Below are positions 1 through 31,111 of a DNA stretch of 64,000 nucleotides, piece by piece. Source of the DNA: Megaleporinus macrocephalus. Lineage: Eukaryota; Chordata; Actinopteri; Characiformes; Anostomidae. The position numbers and the translations under genes were made by a program. The notes beneath the pieces were generated by a model. That model saw only the letters and a list, made by a program, of their open reading frames with translations, did no database searches and had not been told where the DNA came from. The stretch's first letter is position 1, and the number at the start of each line of letters is the position of its first letter. The DNA is taken from NCBI GenBank assembly GCA_021613375.1, contig CM038720.1, positions 19,305,215-19,369,214 of the forward strand. The letters run 5' to 3'.

Positions 1-712
1 TTGAATATGAATAGATTTTTTTTTCTATTCATATGGTGTTGCTTGTTTTGAACATGTTTTTATTACCTTCCAATGTAGTGAGACTATTTCACTGCCTAAA
101 CAATGTCTAATAACCTCACAATAAGCCTAAATCATGAAGGAGATTTGGTTTATTGACAGGACTGAAGATTATTCTACTCGCCAACATACTATTTTTTGCA
201 GTGCACTCGGTCAGACCCACTGGATGTGCCAGCATGGTGACCATCATGTCAAGCTTGCCTACCTTTACATTGACCTTGAAACATGACCCTGAGAGTCTTT
301 TCTGTAACCCAGACCTTTCTAGATGGTCTCATTAGCCACTGAGGGATTATAAACAATAATCTACAGCAAAATTCAAATTTAATATAATATTTTGACACTG
401 ATCATGTTTGTTTGTGTGTATGAGGGCAAATGTTTGTTACTCTTATTTCTTGTAGCTCTAGGGTAAATGACTTGTGGAGTCCATGCCAACAGATTGTCAT
501 TAAAGCAAAAAAGAAATTCTTCCAAAGTCATTTAAATATATTATAAATATCCTACTTTGCACTCAAATTGTAACGCTGATAATATAACTTTATAATAAAC
601 GGACCAAAGGAAATGTCCTAAAATGAGTGAATACTGAATGTCTAAAAGTGTTTTAAATACTGGAAAAAAAACATTTGCACACTATAAATATAATTATTTA
701 TTGCACACTATA

Positions 713-715
<3 letters not shown>
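1..715. other. Intergenic, no gene seen
   Basis: AT-rich sequence without splice-flanked coding similarity. The only open frame (153-335) shows no recognisable protein. Confidence 0.6.

Positions 716-798
<83 letters not shown>
716..798. repeat. (AT)n microsatellite
   Basis: Over 80 bp of uninterrupted AT dinucleotides, self-complementary and prone to length change. Confidence 0.98.
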
Positions 799-804
<6 letters not shown>

Positions 805-850
805 TTTGTAAAAATACAATTACAGACAGTAGTTTATTCACTGTGTTCAC

Positions 851-1070
851 CCCCACAGGACCACCACAGAGCAGGTATTATCTGGGTGATGGATCATTCT
901 CAGCAACCAAGTGACACTGATGTGGTGGTGGTCTGTTAGTGTTTGTTGTGCTGGTATAAGTGGATCAGACACAGCAGTGCTGCTGAAGTTTTTAAACACT
1001 CTTCACCACCCACTCTATTAGACCCTCATACTTTGTTGGTTAACCATGTGGATGCTAAAAGTCAGAGAAG
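851..1070. mobile_element. Fold-back repeat, one arm
   Basis: Begins ccccacaggaccaccacag and contains gtggtggtctgttagtg and gacacagcagtgctgctg. Matches the left arm of the fuller copy at 3251-3750. No coding capacity; a non-autonomous element. Confidence 0.8.
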
Positions 1071-1346
1071 TTTAATTTCCAATTAAATATAAAGGGTTAA
1101 AATTATTTACCCTTTTGCAGTGTCCTAAATGTTTAGATACAACGTTGTATATACACTGCAAAAAAATATATAGTAGTACATCTCACCAAGCCATCAAGCG
1201 ACTATATCTAATATTATGAGACTATTTAATTTTTTTCTAGACATTTTGAATGTGAGTGTGTTATAACATTATTATTATATGTATTGAGTGATAATGCAGA
1301 TCACTTTGCTTATTTTGCAGTGTACACATGTCTCATATAGAGCACT

Positions 1347-1348
<2 letters not shown>

Positions 1349-1408
<60 letters not shown>
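1349..1408. repeat. (TA)n microsatellite
   Basis: About 60 bp of TA repeats; it creates a spurious poly-Tyr/Ile open frame. Confidence 0.97.
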
Positions 1409-1411
<3 letters not shown>

Positions 1412-1539
1412 ACCTGTGAAGACATTTGTCAGGTTATGAGAACAGAGGCTACAAGAATAAGCTTACATTACATTGTGCCCTTAGTGATTACTATGACATC
1501 AATTCAAATCTGTTCAAACTTTTAAGAAGCAGAAGATTT

Positions 1540-2900
1540 GACTCAAAATCACCAAAGGCCTTAGATCTCACAGGCCAACACCCCACCACTTGACCCCTGA
1601 GGTCAAACCAACAACAGAAGTTAAATGGCCACTTACCTCTTTTTCTGTGGCGCCACATCCAGGTCAAGATGAGGTCACTGCAACCACAAGCTCCTCCTAT
1701 CACTCATGCTGACTGCTTTTGTTCAGGTGGCTTTGGATTTCTCAGCACTGACCATTAGTCTGGCCACCTGGGCCGTGCCGGACTCCCTGCATGCAAGTAA
1801 ATAAATCTGTAGCTCAAAGTGCTAATTGAGCCCAAAATGGTGTCACTGTAGTACTGTTTGTAATAAAAGCCGCTCTAACTGGCAAGGAAAAGCTTTCATT
1901 AGGAAAACGGTAATAATCGCTTTAATTGCTTTAATTACCATGCCAATGAAGAGCACTGCAGAATCACAGCTCACCGCCACAGCTGTTGCCCCGAGTGGCC
2001 CATTTTGCCTCACTTGCTGCCAGCTAGTGGCTACGAACAGAACAGCAGCCTGGACACAGTTTTCTTGCTCCTGTCCCACAATTTCTGACTCCGTTTCCAA
2101 GACCTTTGATAAGAGGCAGCACACAAATTTCCAGAGATTTATAGTCTTTAAAGCACCTGAGATCTTTCAGCTATTCACTAAACCAATACCAATACTTTTT
2201 GTAGCGTTGTGTTAGGACTCACTCTGAAACAAATCCACCCTTTCTCTGGGGGGGCTTTCTCTCGGGGGTCACCATTTGGGTATCTACGTGGCCCTCCAAT
2301 GTCCTGCAAGTCCTGGTCATTGTCAGTGCTTACAGTGAGTGGAAAACTCATTTGGGCCTAATTAATTTTTTCGCAGGGCCCCAGCGCTCCAGTTACCGCT
2401 CCAGACCAATGCCAAAGAAGCAGGAAAAGGCCTCCAGAAGACATCCAACACTTCACACTGGACAAGTCAGAGGGCATCGCACAAAGGAATCCGGGGAAGC
2501 CATTGTGGAACACGCGGGGTCAAGTATAGGCTAGGACGATGTTTTAATTAGAGGTCATAACTTATACATGATTTCTCTTCCTTAAAGCCAAAAAAGCACA
2601 ATAGGTGCTTCAGCCAAGACGACGACAAAGGTGAGGCTTTTGTCCACGCTCAAGAGCGGCAAAACATAAAGAAATAGTCCAGGTACACTGGCTTTCTGTG
2701 GAGAGTTCAACATAGAGGGCAATAGGCCCACCTTATCATGCATTCCTGCCCACAGACAATACACGGGCAGGAGTTAGTTAGTTACCCCATCCTGCCGGAG
2801 TAAGGCCTTTTGCAGGCGGCTGAGAAGACCTCACTATGCAGCTGGGACACTATTCATATTACAGAGCAACAAAATGAGACTTGTTGATGTGATCTTTCAT
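1540..2900. other. Intergenic; candidate conserved non-coding block
   Basis: Complex, non-repetitive sequence of balanced composition. The core 1810-2180 has several homeodomain-like TTAATTGC / TTAATTACC motifs. A second stretch lies at 2340-2900. No splice-supported exon was found; the 129-residue open frame at 1826-2215 resembles nothing known. Confidence 0.35.
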
Positions 2901-3250
2901 AATTCTGCTACATGGGTTTTGGAAATGTTACCCATCTGTTCCCATTACATCAGGTTTGTCTCCCAATCGATGAAAGGAACAAGAAGGTATTACCGCACAC
3001 CAGTGCAAATTTAATTCTCGATGATTCTCTATCAAATGGAACAAAGAAAACAAGTTGAGAAAACAAGATACAATTACAAAACAAGTTCAACAGCTCTGTG
3101 TTATTTTTGTGCATTGTGCTTTAATATCAACATTCATACCAACAACATTCACTTTGCAGTAAGTAAGCCTGGAATGTCTTACATCCTTTTCTTTCTATTT
3201 TAGTAAATCATCTCACAGAGGTTGTAATTTAAGATATTTTTATTTGACTC

Positions 3251-3750
3251 CCACAGGACCACCAAAGAGCAGGTATTATTTGGACGGTGGATCATTCTCA
3301 GCACTGCAGTGACACGGACATGGTGGTGGTGTGTTAGTGTGTGTTGTGCTGGTATGAATCAGACACAGCAGTGCTGCTGGAGGTTTTATACACTGTGTCC
3401 ACTCACTGTCCAGTCTATTATACACTCCTACTTTGTTGGTCCACCGTGTAGATGTAAAGTCAAAGACCATAGCTCTCTGGTCATCCTCTAGTCCTTTATT
3501 GGTGGTGACAAGACACTGCCCACAGGAAACTGTTGTCTGGATATGTTTGCTTGATGGGCTATTCCCAGTCTATTCCCAGTCCAGCAGTGACACTGAAAGA
3601 AAAAAAAAAAAGCACACACAATTGATCCACTTGTACCAGCACACACTAACACACTAACATTACCACGTTGGTGTCACTCAGGTGCTGAATATTACCCACC
3701 ACCCAAATAATTCCTGCTCTCTGTGGTTCAGTCCTGACCATTGAAGAAAA
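3251..3750. mobile_element. Fold-back (long inverted repeat) non-autonomous element
   Basis: The left arm (acaggaccaccaaagagcag ... gtgttgtgctggta) is mirrored by the right arm (taccagcacacactaacaca ... ttcctgctctctgtggttc). The centre is about 100 bp. The element could fold into a hairpin. A family of this type is frequent in otophysan fish genomes, to my knowledge. Confidence 0.85.
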
Positions 3751-5789
3751 AGATAAAAATATATGTAATATATAATAAAATATATAAAAAAGTATAACAG
3801 ATGGACTAAATATATTGATATATAAATATATATATATGACTGATTTATATTAATTTATATTTCTAATATAAATTGGAAATTTGTCATGCATCTATATATT
3901 GCTATATATCAAATTTCCATTCTATAAAGTACTAAAGACTACTGAATAATTACTGAACTACTTTTGTGTCTTCATAATTAATTTCTCCTTTTCCAAGAAA
4001 CCTTCGTCAAAACTTGATTACACTTCCTGTAAGTCTTTAGTGAATGTCCACTCGTTTGGGGGAAAGTTTAACCGACCATCAAAGATCAAGCAGTGATGTG
4101 CAACGCTGTCTAAGCGAGCTCCGACTGGATGGGTCACATAAATTATGAAGAATTACTCGAATATGAAAGGTCTGATATGGAGAAGCCGCGGAGCAGCAGC
4201 GCAGTCCTCAGAGAAAACAGGCTGTAATGTGCCGAGATGTTTAACGACAGCGCGTTTAGTGAGCTTTCAGCAAAGCAGCTACACCTTAATGGCCAATAAC
4301 TGCGCACTGAGCGGGAACACCCGCTACACTGCACCGCCACCTGGTGGCCAATAGAAAGAATGCAGCATGGACACCATGTGCCTGGAGTTAGCCAGATTCC
4401 AGACCAATGAAGCCCAAAAACTACTATTTAGTGAGACGATGATTGTGCAGGTATAACTGACGCCGAGTGTGTGGAAAAACACAAAGCTTCCGTGCTAGTG
4501 TGTGGCTTTTCTTTCCTAAACTAGCCACTGGGTTTCAGTACTATGTGGCAGCAAAGCTTATAACTGCCAGGAACATCAATTTACAAACGTAAAAGAGGAT
4601 TGAAAACGTAACAAGATTTGTTAAAACAGTTCTTGAACGTTATAAAGAAACAAAAACTCCGTTTACAGTTCAAATCTGTTTACAGTTCACATTCTGTGGC
4701 CATTGGGATGTTTGAGGTTTTGGCATCATCTAGCGGCGAAGGTGGGTAAGAACACCGGGAGCCCTGAAGATGCTGTGATAGAGGATTTAAAGGGGAATTC
4801 CACAGACTTTTTAAATCTACCGGCGAGTGATTCAGAGTGGGTTTGGTGTAAAACAGTTCGTGCTGACGTTAATGGCGATGGGAGCCAGGAGTCACCATGT
4901 CGACCACAAAAACGAACATTTTATTTTTTACTATCAAAACCAGCAGGAACCTACAAACATCTACTGAGTTTTATATAGAATGTTGATGACTGTAAAATAA
5001 CTCTAAAAATCAACTTAAACATCTTTCAGCAACCCCTCCAGTATAAATGCCTTCAGATAAATGAATCCAAATACAGATCTTTATCACAAAACTAATATAA
5101 AACAGCCTACTATTGTGTGCAATAACTCTGTGAGGGAGCTTTTAGAGGTGGACATCTGGTTCCTATAACACTGTTAATAATTCTGACCCCAAAACTAAAC
5201 CAACCTGAATGACTTTGTTTACATTGAATTATACAGTTTAAGAAAAATTAGTAACATTATTTAAGACTTTCAAAATACTTAAAGCACATCAGAGCTGCAA
5301 AAATCAAACCTATATAGAGACTATCTATTTATAAACAATTTTTATAACTTTATACACAACACACATAATATGGATTTAAATATTATGAAGTATTTACCAA
5401 ATGTTTGCTAGATCTATGTAATCTCAAATTCTTTCAACAAAGAAAAAAACATATTGTAATAACCTATTAATGTGGTTGTTGGTTTCTTTTTAAAAAAAAA
5501 CCTGCCTTGATTAAGATTAAGAGCTCCCTTTCTGAAATACAATACATTTTGGATATTATTATTATAGTCACTGCATTCTGAACACATTTGTTTACCCAAC
5601 TGCAGCTTTCCAGAACATTAGAAACCTGCAAGGGTGCACAAGACTAGCGTATGGAAACACTTTACACAATTGTATGCCATAAAAAAAGTTTTTATATGAT
5701 TGAAAACAGCTGCTCAACTCGCTTTACAGATGCAAAAACATAAGTCAGTGCAACAATGAAAACAGAGGGGTCGAACAGCATGCTCATGA
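3751..5789. other. Intergenic; partial copy of a dispersed repeat at 4780-5290
   Basis: AT-rich, with a GC-richer island at 4060-4480 that includes ccgccacctggtgg (4334-4347), a CTCF-like string. 4780-5290 shares segments (ttttactatcaaaaccagcag; catctggttcctataacac; gactttgtttacat) with other copies in the window. Confidence 0.5.
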
Positions 5790-6195
5790 GAATTAAAACT
5801 TTTTATTAGTGTATTTATGAAGTCTGCATATGCAACACGCCTGAAAAGCTTATCGCCTGATAACGTTCACGTCCTACCAATACATCTCTCTAATGGTAAA
5901 ATAAGCTCACCAACTGTTAAATGCTTTGCCAAAAAAGAAAATAAAAAGTAAAATAAAATTATATATACACATATACTGTATATGCATATATGTCTGGGCC
6001 ACTTAACAGTTCTATTTGGTTTCCTCTCCACACCCAGTCAAAAAGGGCAAGCAGAATGTTCCCAGTGTCCGAGCGGCCCCCGCTGTAGGTTTCGCACAGG
6101 CTGCGTGACCGCTTTGTCTTCTCCGCACTAGTTGCACTTAAAGTACAATCGCAAGTGTAATAAGATCGAGAGAAAGAGAGAAAGAGAGAGAGAGA

Positions 6196-6234
<39 letters not shown>

Positions 6235-6549
6235 GAGAAGGGGAATGGATATTTTAAACATCTTGCCACTGTCACAACAAGTAAAGAAAGGCAGACAGCT
6301 AGATCACAGTCATTAGTAAGTTGTACAACAAGCACACACACTGAAGTTGCACAATTCTCCTTGTCAGAAGCGAATCGAGAGTCTTAAGAGTCTTTTTTTT
6401 TTTGTCCCAATTGCAAGCAAATAGAACACTGCCAACATTTGACATTAGGTAGATGTCTTTCCCCACTGAAGAACCTTAGGTTGTGGAAAAGCATCCATGG
6501 TGTCGTTTGTCCAGAAGCCAAAAGAAAGAAAAAAAACAATAAAGGAGGG

Positions 6550-6585
<36 letters not shown>

Positions 6586-7991
6586 CCCCTAAAAAGAACA
6601 GAACTAAACAGCCTGTGAGAATAGGTAGGTAAATATTAGGGGCAAGATGTTCAGAAAACACAGGAGAATATAAAAGATGCTGTTTGTGACAATTTTTTCC
6701 GTATGATAGGACATTTCATCATGAAGCCATGTTCCGTTAAAAAGAGGGCATGATCTAAAAAAATATTCAATTCTAATAAAAAGGAAGAGAGCATTAAAGA
6801 TTTTAAATATATTTATATATAAAAATACATGAAAATACAAAAAGTAGCTAAAAGAAAGATAAAGGAAAAAATCTTGTGATTGTGAAGAATAACCTACTTT
6901 ATTAACACTTAAAGCTTAAAAGGTTGGAATTTTGTTTTTATTTATTTTTTGTTTTGTTTTTTGAAAGATTTGGATTGTGTGGTCATTTATTATTTTTTGT
7001 TGTTGTTGTTTTTGCTCATACTTAAAAAGAAACTGTTTTTCCCCTAAGAAAAGGAAACCAGACTCCAAAAGCACTCCACAGCGATCTAACACCTAGCGAA
7101 CAAAAACGTCAGCAGGGAAAGGAAATTCGGGCTTCTACAGAGATCGAGGAAGAAAAAGAAATTGGTCCAAGATTGATTTTTTTTGTTTTTGCTTGGTTTC
7201 CTTTTTGTTAAAACATTCCTATCTGTTCACGTTAGATTTCACGAGAAAGCATGCCATACAACAGCACGCTCCAAATCAAAGGCAACATTCGATTATAGTG
7301 GTTGGACGCTGCAATCATGAATTGTAAATGAAATAAGGTGTCTTTTGGCATTACTTTCAAGAATTGAAAGGGGGGGCGGGGGTGTCTGTAAAACTTTGAT
7401 CTTGTTGATTAGTCTCAGCAATGATATCAAGCTTAAAGAATACGACTTTTTTGCCAGCAAAAGTAAGCTCAAAGTACTTCAGGAGAAAAAAAAATTAAGA
7501 AAAGAAACAATATTTACGGCAAAAAGTTTGTGGTCACTTCATCAAGGGGAGGGAATGCTTTACTGAAAACATTTGTGCCATTCATCAACTGCCTTCTGGT
7601 ACTTCTCAATTAGACACACCTTCCCTGGTCTTCATAAAAAAAAAAATTAAAAAAAATAAAAATCAATATACATTTCAAATTCTACCACTAATACATTTAA
7701 TATTGAGGATTCAGGAGGAGAAAAAATAGAGAATTAAAGGTGCATGAAGCTGATGTGACAGCAAGTGCCATGTTCAGTTCTGAACAGTGAGAACGTCAGG
7801 AGAGAGAAAGCAAGAGAGAGAGAGCAAGAGAGAGAGTAAGAGAGACAGAGCGAGAGAGAGAGAAAAAGAGAGAGCAAGAGACAAGTACTATGAAAGGGGG
7901 GATAATAGCAAGTCTGTTGTTCTTCTAGTTGTCATTTGTTGTGATTGTAGAATTTGTCGTTTTCAAGGGGAGGGGGTCGTCATCGTGATGA
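5790..7991 (-). other. smad2: Probable smad2 3'UTR
   Basis: About 2.2 kb downstream of the stop without another gene. A minus-strand AATAAA is seen at 5802-5807, the best-placed candidate polyadenylation signal, but several other TTTATT strings on the plus strand (for example near 6897 and 6937) could also serve. It contains a GA/TC microsatellite (6164-6232), an A/T run (6549-6583) and a second GA-rich tract (7798-7885). Long 3'UTRs are usual for SMAD2. The exact end is inferred. Confidence 0.45.
6164..6232. repeat. (GA)n microsatellite
   Basis: Nearly pure GA on the plus strand, TC on the smad2 transcript strand. Confidence 0.95.
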
Positions 7992-26969
<18,978 letters not shown>

Positions 26970-27066
26970 CGTCAGGGTTTCAGGTGAGCAGTTGGTCAGC
27001 CCCCTCCTGGGCAGGTAGGTCACAGATGCAGAGGGAGGCGACAAACGCGCTTTCCTAACAGGGCCA

Positions 27067-29648
27067 CTGGGCAAGGGTTTTGAGGAACGTTAGTTGGGGG
27101 GAGGGGTAGGGGGGGCGGGAAGAGGCGCTTAGGAGATGGAACAGGGAAGGGAGGGGTCGAGGGGTTACCTGAGTGAAGAAAAACAGAAATCAAAAAGTCT
27201 GATGACAGAGTGTGCAAAAACACAGGCTCAAGAGGGATTAGAGGAGAACGTCCATACTGTTCCCACACCCCGAGGCACACCCCTTCATCCTAGATGTCAA
27301 GGAGACTCTGCTACCAATTCACATGCATTGCAAACACAATTGGAACAAAAATTTAAAAAATGTGTCATGTAAGACAACTTTGACAAAGTGAGCAGCAAAA
27401 CCAACTTCAATATCCCCAATGAAAAATAATTAGGTCAGATATTCTATGATTTCAGTCAATGGCTAGGTCTGCTTTAAGCCAGATGATCTGCAGAAAAGCC
27501 ACAATTCATATAAACAGTACATAAAAAGGTTATTTGAAAGTGCTGTAAATAAAGTAAAGAAACAGCATAGCAGTGTTCTCAATGAGGCACGGTTTCTCAG
27601 GGGCAAAGGCTTGACTACAGAGCTGATTAAAGATAATGCAAGCCAAAAATTCAATATTTGATTCATGGAGAGGGAGCGAACGCATGCAAGCCTTTTCATT
27701 TCCCGGTTTAATTTGAAAATTGGTTCCACTCATGGAGGAGACGCGCCATGCCATTAGGCAAGATCTGCCTTTCTTGTTGCAGGCAGCAGCATCTGTGATG
27801 TCCTCTGACCTCACAGCCCGGTAAACGGTGATTGTGCACATGAGGAAGTGGAAGTAAACATTAGGAATCCAGGGTTATTGCGTTAGCTTTACAAAACGGC
27901 CAATTCCCAGAGAGAGCCTTGCTGCCATAAGCTTATTTATCATAGCGGAAACGAGCCACAATGAAAAAAGAATGCCTTCCAAACGACCAGCAAAAATATA
28001 ACTGGAGACAAAATAAATGGAGACATTAATGGACACAACCAAAAATAACTAAAGCGCCAGTATTCAACTCTTTCTTTCTTCCCTAACACGGACATGGTGA
28101 AACCTAAAGCTAAAACATTTGAGATAATGAGTTTTTAAGCAATTTTCTTTAATGATTAATTGCTGGTTAAGCTGTATTAAGATTGGTTTGATGTGAAATG
28201 CTCCATTCATAAATAACTAAGTGGTGGTGATAGGAACGGACATCTGAAATGCCACTAACAATTCCACTAACAGTACTTTCATGAAATGGTTCTGAACATG
28301 TTGCCCGGGGCAAAAAACGTTTTGGCCTAAATGACATACTGTTATGGCAGAAGGGTACATGTAGGAAGTTGCACTTCAAAAATAGTCCCAGAATTATCAT
28401 TTAACATCCCATATATAAACTCAAATAAAAATACAATAAATAAAATGTCTATATTTGTGGTGTAGACATGGTCAGCTCTGGCTCCTATCACCACCACTGT
28501 TGAAAAAATAGATAATTCTTTCGGCAACACACCATTTCACATTGCCCAACTCTGAATATACAGGTAAATTCTCCTTTAAGCAGATTGAGGAGTACTGCAT
28601 TTGCTTTAAAGTCGTGAAAAGCAAAAGCACTATAGTGAGCCAAATTTCAGCATTAAAAGCCTCTAATACAACAGTTTCACGACTAAAGTCCAGAACTTGG
28701 AGAGCCTGCTGCCTAATCAAAGGGGAGTTCAACCCATTTTTCAAAATTTCAAGTCATTCCGAGAGGTTCAGTCTGAAACCCTACTGACTTTTTTTTTTTT
28801 TAAATAAACCGTGGTGGTGGCAGAAAGCAGGAGTTACTATTCCTACAACACAAATATAGCCATTTTATTTACTATCAAAAACCACCAGCAAACCTACATG
28901 TGTCTGATTATCCATGAAATATTAAATATTAATGAAAAAAACAGATGTCTTAAAGCACAAAAACTTATTGGAATACGTTTTAGATCCAAACTTAATCACA
29001 AACAATGTCTCTCAGACATCGGGCAGTGTATTCATAAACATTTCATGTAATAACTTTCGGTGAGGGAGCTTTTAGGTTTACCACTGCGAACAATTCTGAC
29101 TCTGAAAGTAGCGAGGCATATCATCCACAAACCACTCTGAATGAGTTTTCCGGCATGTCAGCACTATAATTGCACAGAAATTTTGAAAAAGCCGGTGGAC
29201 TATACCTTTAATCTCTTTATGCTGGGTTTAGTGAGTGGACCGAATGAGAAGACCTCATTTGGTTCAATGGCCAACGAACTGAATTATAACGGATTCTATA
29301 ACTTGTTGTACAGTTTTGCGAGCATCTTCACACAAAACTGCCGTATGTAGTACAAGAGAGGACAGACTGCAGCTAAACTGGTGAGCTTGCAGCGATGTGA
29401 CTCTAATATAGGATTAATGCTTAAAACTCAATAAACTTGACGATCAAAAAGTAATCTCACAAACCTCCAGATCCGATCAGACAGCAAAACAGCTCGATAA
29501 CCGGCGGAGTAGGTTAGTAAAAACGTACCCCTAAAAGAAACAGGCCAGGCTAATTCCGAAGCAGCGTTAGCAGTCGTTAGCACGTTGCAAAAAACTGTTA
29601 AACATCGATTCTGTAATTTAAAAAAGGATTTGTAAGTTCAACACTTAC
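27067..29648 (-). other. smad2 intron 1 with dispersed-repeat copies
   Basis: Holds copies of the dispersed repeat at 28190-28560 and 28720-29215. No exon recognised. The G-rich strand at 27085-27160 reads as the polypyrimidine tract before exon 2. Confidence 0.6.
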
Positions 29649-29790
29649 CTCAGACAGACGGGCTGATTGAAATAGAGGTGCTGGATGGCTGCATGAAACC
29701 GACCGAGTCCCCGGAGCGAGACGGCTGATGCTAGCGGCTACAAACGAGAACAAACCCGGAGCGTGAATGCAGCTGGAACCGGCCACGATT
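29649..29790 (-). other. smad2: smad2 5' non-coding exon (1b)
   Basis: Minus-strand ctgag|gtaagt donor at 29648/29649, downstream of GC-rich sequence with no good ATG context. Position and orientation fit a 5'UTR exon spliced to exon 2. The upstream limit is a guess. Confidence 0.5.
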
Positions 29791-30560
29791 AAACACAACA
29801 ATGTTTAGCTGTGAGCTTTTGTAGACAAATAAAGTGAATGCGGGAGCTGTGATATTCTTTTTTGCGATGAAGGAGGTGTGTTCCTGCGTTTTCGTGGCGA
29901 TGCCGGAGCTCGAAAAACCGCTAAGTTAAGCTCACAGCCTTCGCCACTTTGTTTGACAGAAAAATAAACAGGTTAGAGACGTGTTCGCAAATCAGTTTAT
30001 ATTTTCTTCGGAGGGGAAAAACTCACCTGAACAACAAACGGCCGGCCTTTATGCAAACGCAAAAACATATACACACCCCACAGCAAAACTTGATCTTTAT
30101 CTCAATTCCTGAGTGCTTGAAAATCGATTTTAAACAGTATTTTCTTTCCTTCTGTGGCCAAATTACAGCAGCAGACGACGGCGGCCTCTCTTAGGAGGAC
30201 AACCTAACGCTATGCCTAAGTCCCGCCCTCGCGTTTCTATTTGTCTAGAGAAAAGCCAGCGCTGCTACGGTGCTCGCCTATTGGTTTTAATTCGACGTCG
30301 ATCGTCCCGAGTATTAATTATGCAAAACGGCCCGCGATTCCTATTGGCCCCGGCGATTCGTCATTCGCTCTGTGGCGTTCGGATTCCAGGCCGCAGGCTG
30401 TGGTTTGTCGACGCGGCCGTCCGTCTGCTCGCTCCACCACGGAGCTGCACGGAGGAAAAAAACTGCAAACTGGGTTACAGCTCCATCAGAAACAACGAGC
30501 GTATTCCTCCGCCATTCAACAAAGAAGAATTCATAGGACTTCAGCCAACTTGCTATGGAC
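29690..30560. promoter_or_regulatory. CpG-rich promoter region between smad2 and ccdc17
   Basis: This stretch is visibly denser in CG dinucleotides than the AT-rich surroundings (for example gtcgacgcggccgtccg near 30406). ATTGG occurs at 30280-30284 and 30343-30347, which is CCAAT on the minus strand and points to smad2. GC boxes such as cccgccct lie near 30224. It lies between the minus-strand smad2 first exons and plus-strand ccdc17, so it may serve both. Confidence 0.7.
30027..30235 (-). other. smad2: smad2 alternative 5' non-coding exon (1a)
   Basis: A perfect minus-strand donor cag|gtgagt at 30026/30027. The presumed exon lies just below a GC box and an inverted CCAAT box at 30280-30284. 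Human SMAD2 is known to use alternative first exons; that this is the fish counterpart is inference. The 5' edge is approximate. Confidence 0.45.
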
Positions 30561-30982
30561 TGTGCCCGGTGCTTTCAGACTCCTAAGCCTTATAATAAGT
30601 AAAAAGCGAGTGAATACTGACTCCAAACGCTATTGCATCTCAATGTGCATTGCAGTCTTGTTAGAAAATATCACGTTCATCCGGTTTTTGCCTATACAGA
30701 TGATTTTAGCCAGTACCAATGATGTTAGTGAACATCTTAACGAATGAATTCATAGGCTAAATTGGAACGTGAACTGTCAAATGGCGCTAAAATGGGACTT
30801 TATACAAACATATAAATATAAAACACATCATTAAATTATAATATTTGGTTTTCGTCCCATGCGTGTACAGCAGGTGGCGCTACTGTGCGTTTGTTCTGGT
30901 TGTCAGGAGCAGCTCAGTACACAAGGTGTCTGCAGTGTCCTCGGGCCACCTGTTCTGTTTCTACGTTAAGATACTTGGAGCA

Positions 30983-31111
30983 ATGGATTTGTTTGTTTGC
31001 TCCACATGCAACATGACTTTCAGATCTTCTCATTTTCTTGGGATGCATAAGGAGAAGTTCTGCATTGGAGATGCTGATCAGACAGAGAAGTCTGATTTCT
31101 CTCAAAATCTG
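30983..31111 (+). CDS. ccdc17: ccdc17 exon 1 (zinc-finger-like N-terminus)
   Basis: Begins MDLFVCSTCNMTFRSSHFLG and continues GMHKEKFCIGD: C-x2-C ... H-x5-C spacing, matching the known CCDC17 N-terminus. The donor is taken as tctg|gtactg, giving 43 whole codons, but the donor is not strong. Confidence 0.7.

Noticed and set aside
1328..1525. Poly-Tyr/Ile open frame
   Set aside because: Product of the TA microsatellite.
1826..2215. 129-residue open frame
   Set aside because: No recognisable domain and a near equal frame on the other strand. Better read as a possible non-coding element.
3309..3491. Open frame inside the fold-back repeat
   Set aside because: It is the translation of a repeat arm, which also exists elsewhere in the window.
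4703..4978. 91-residue open frame
   Set aside because: Overlaps a copy of the dispersed repeat family; no protein similarity recognised.
5959..6341. Ser/Leu-rich minus-strand frames
   Set aside because: Product of the GA/TC microsatellite.
30212..30747. Overlapping 124- and 168-residue open frames in the CpG-rich region
   Set aside because: Long frames are common in GC-rich DNA with few stops. The peptides are Arg/Ser-rich, resemble no known family, and overlap in two frames.
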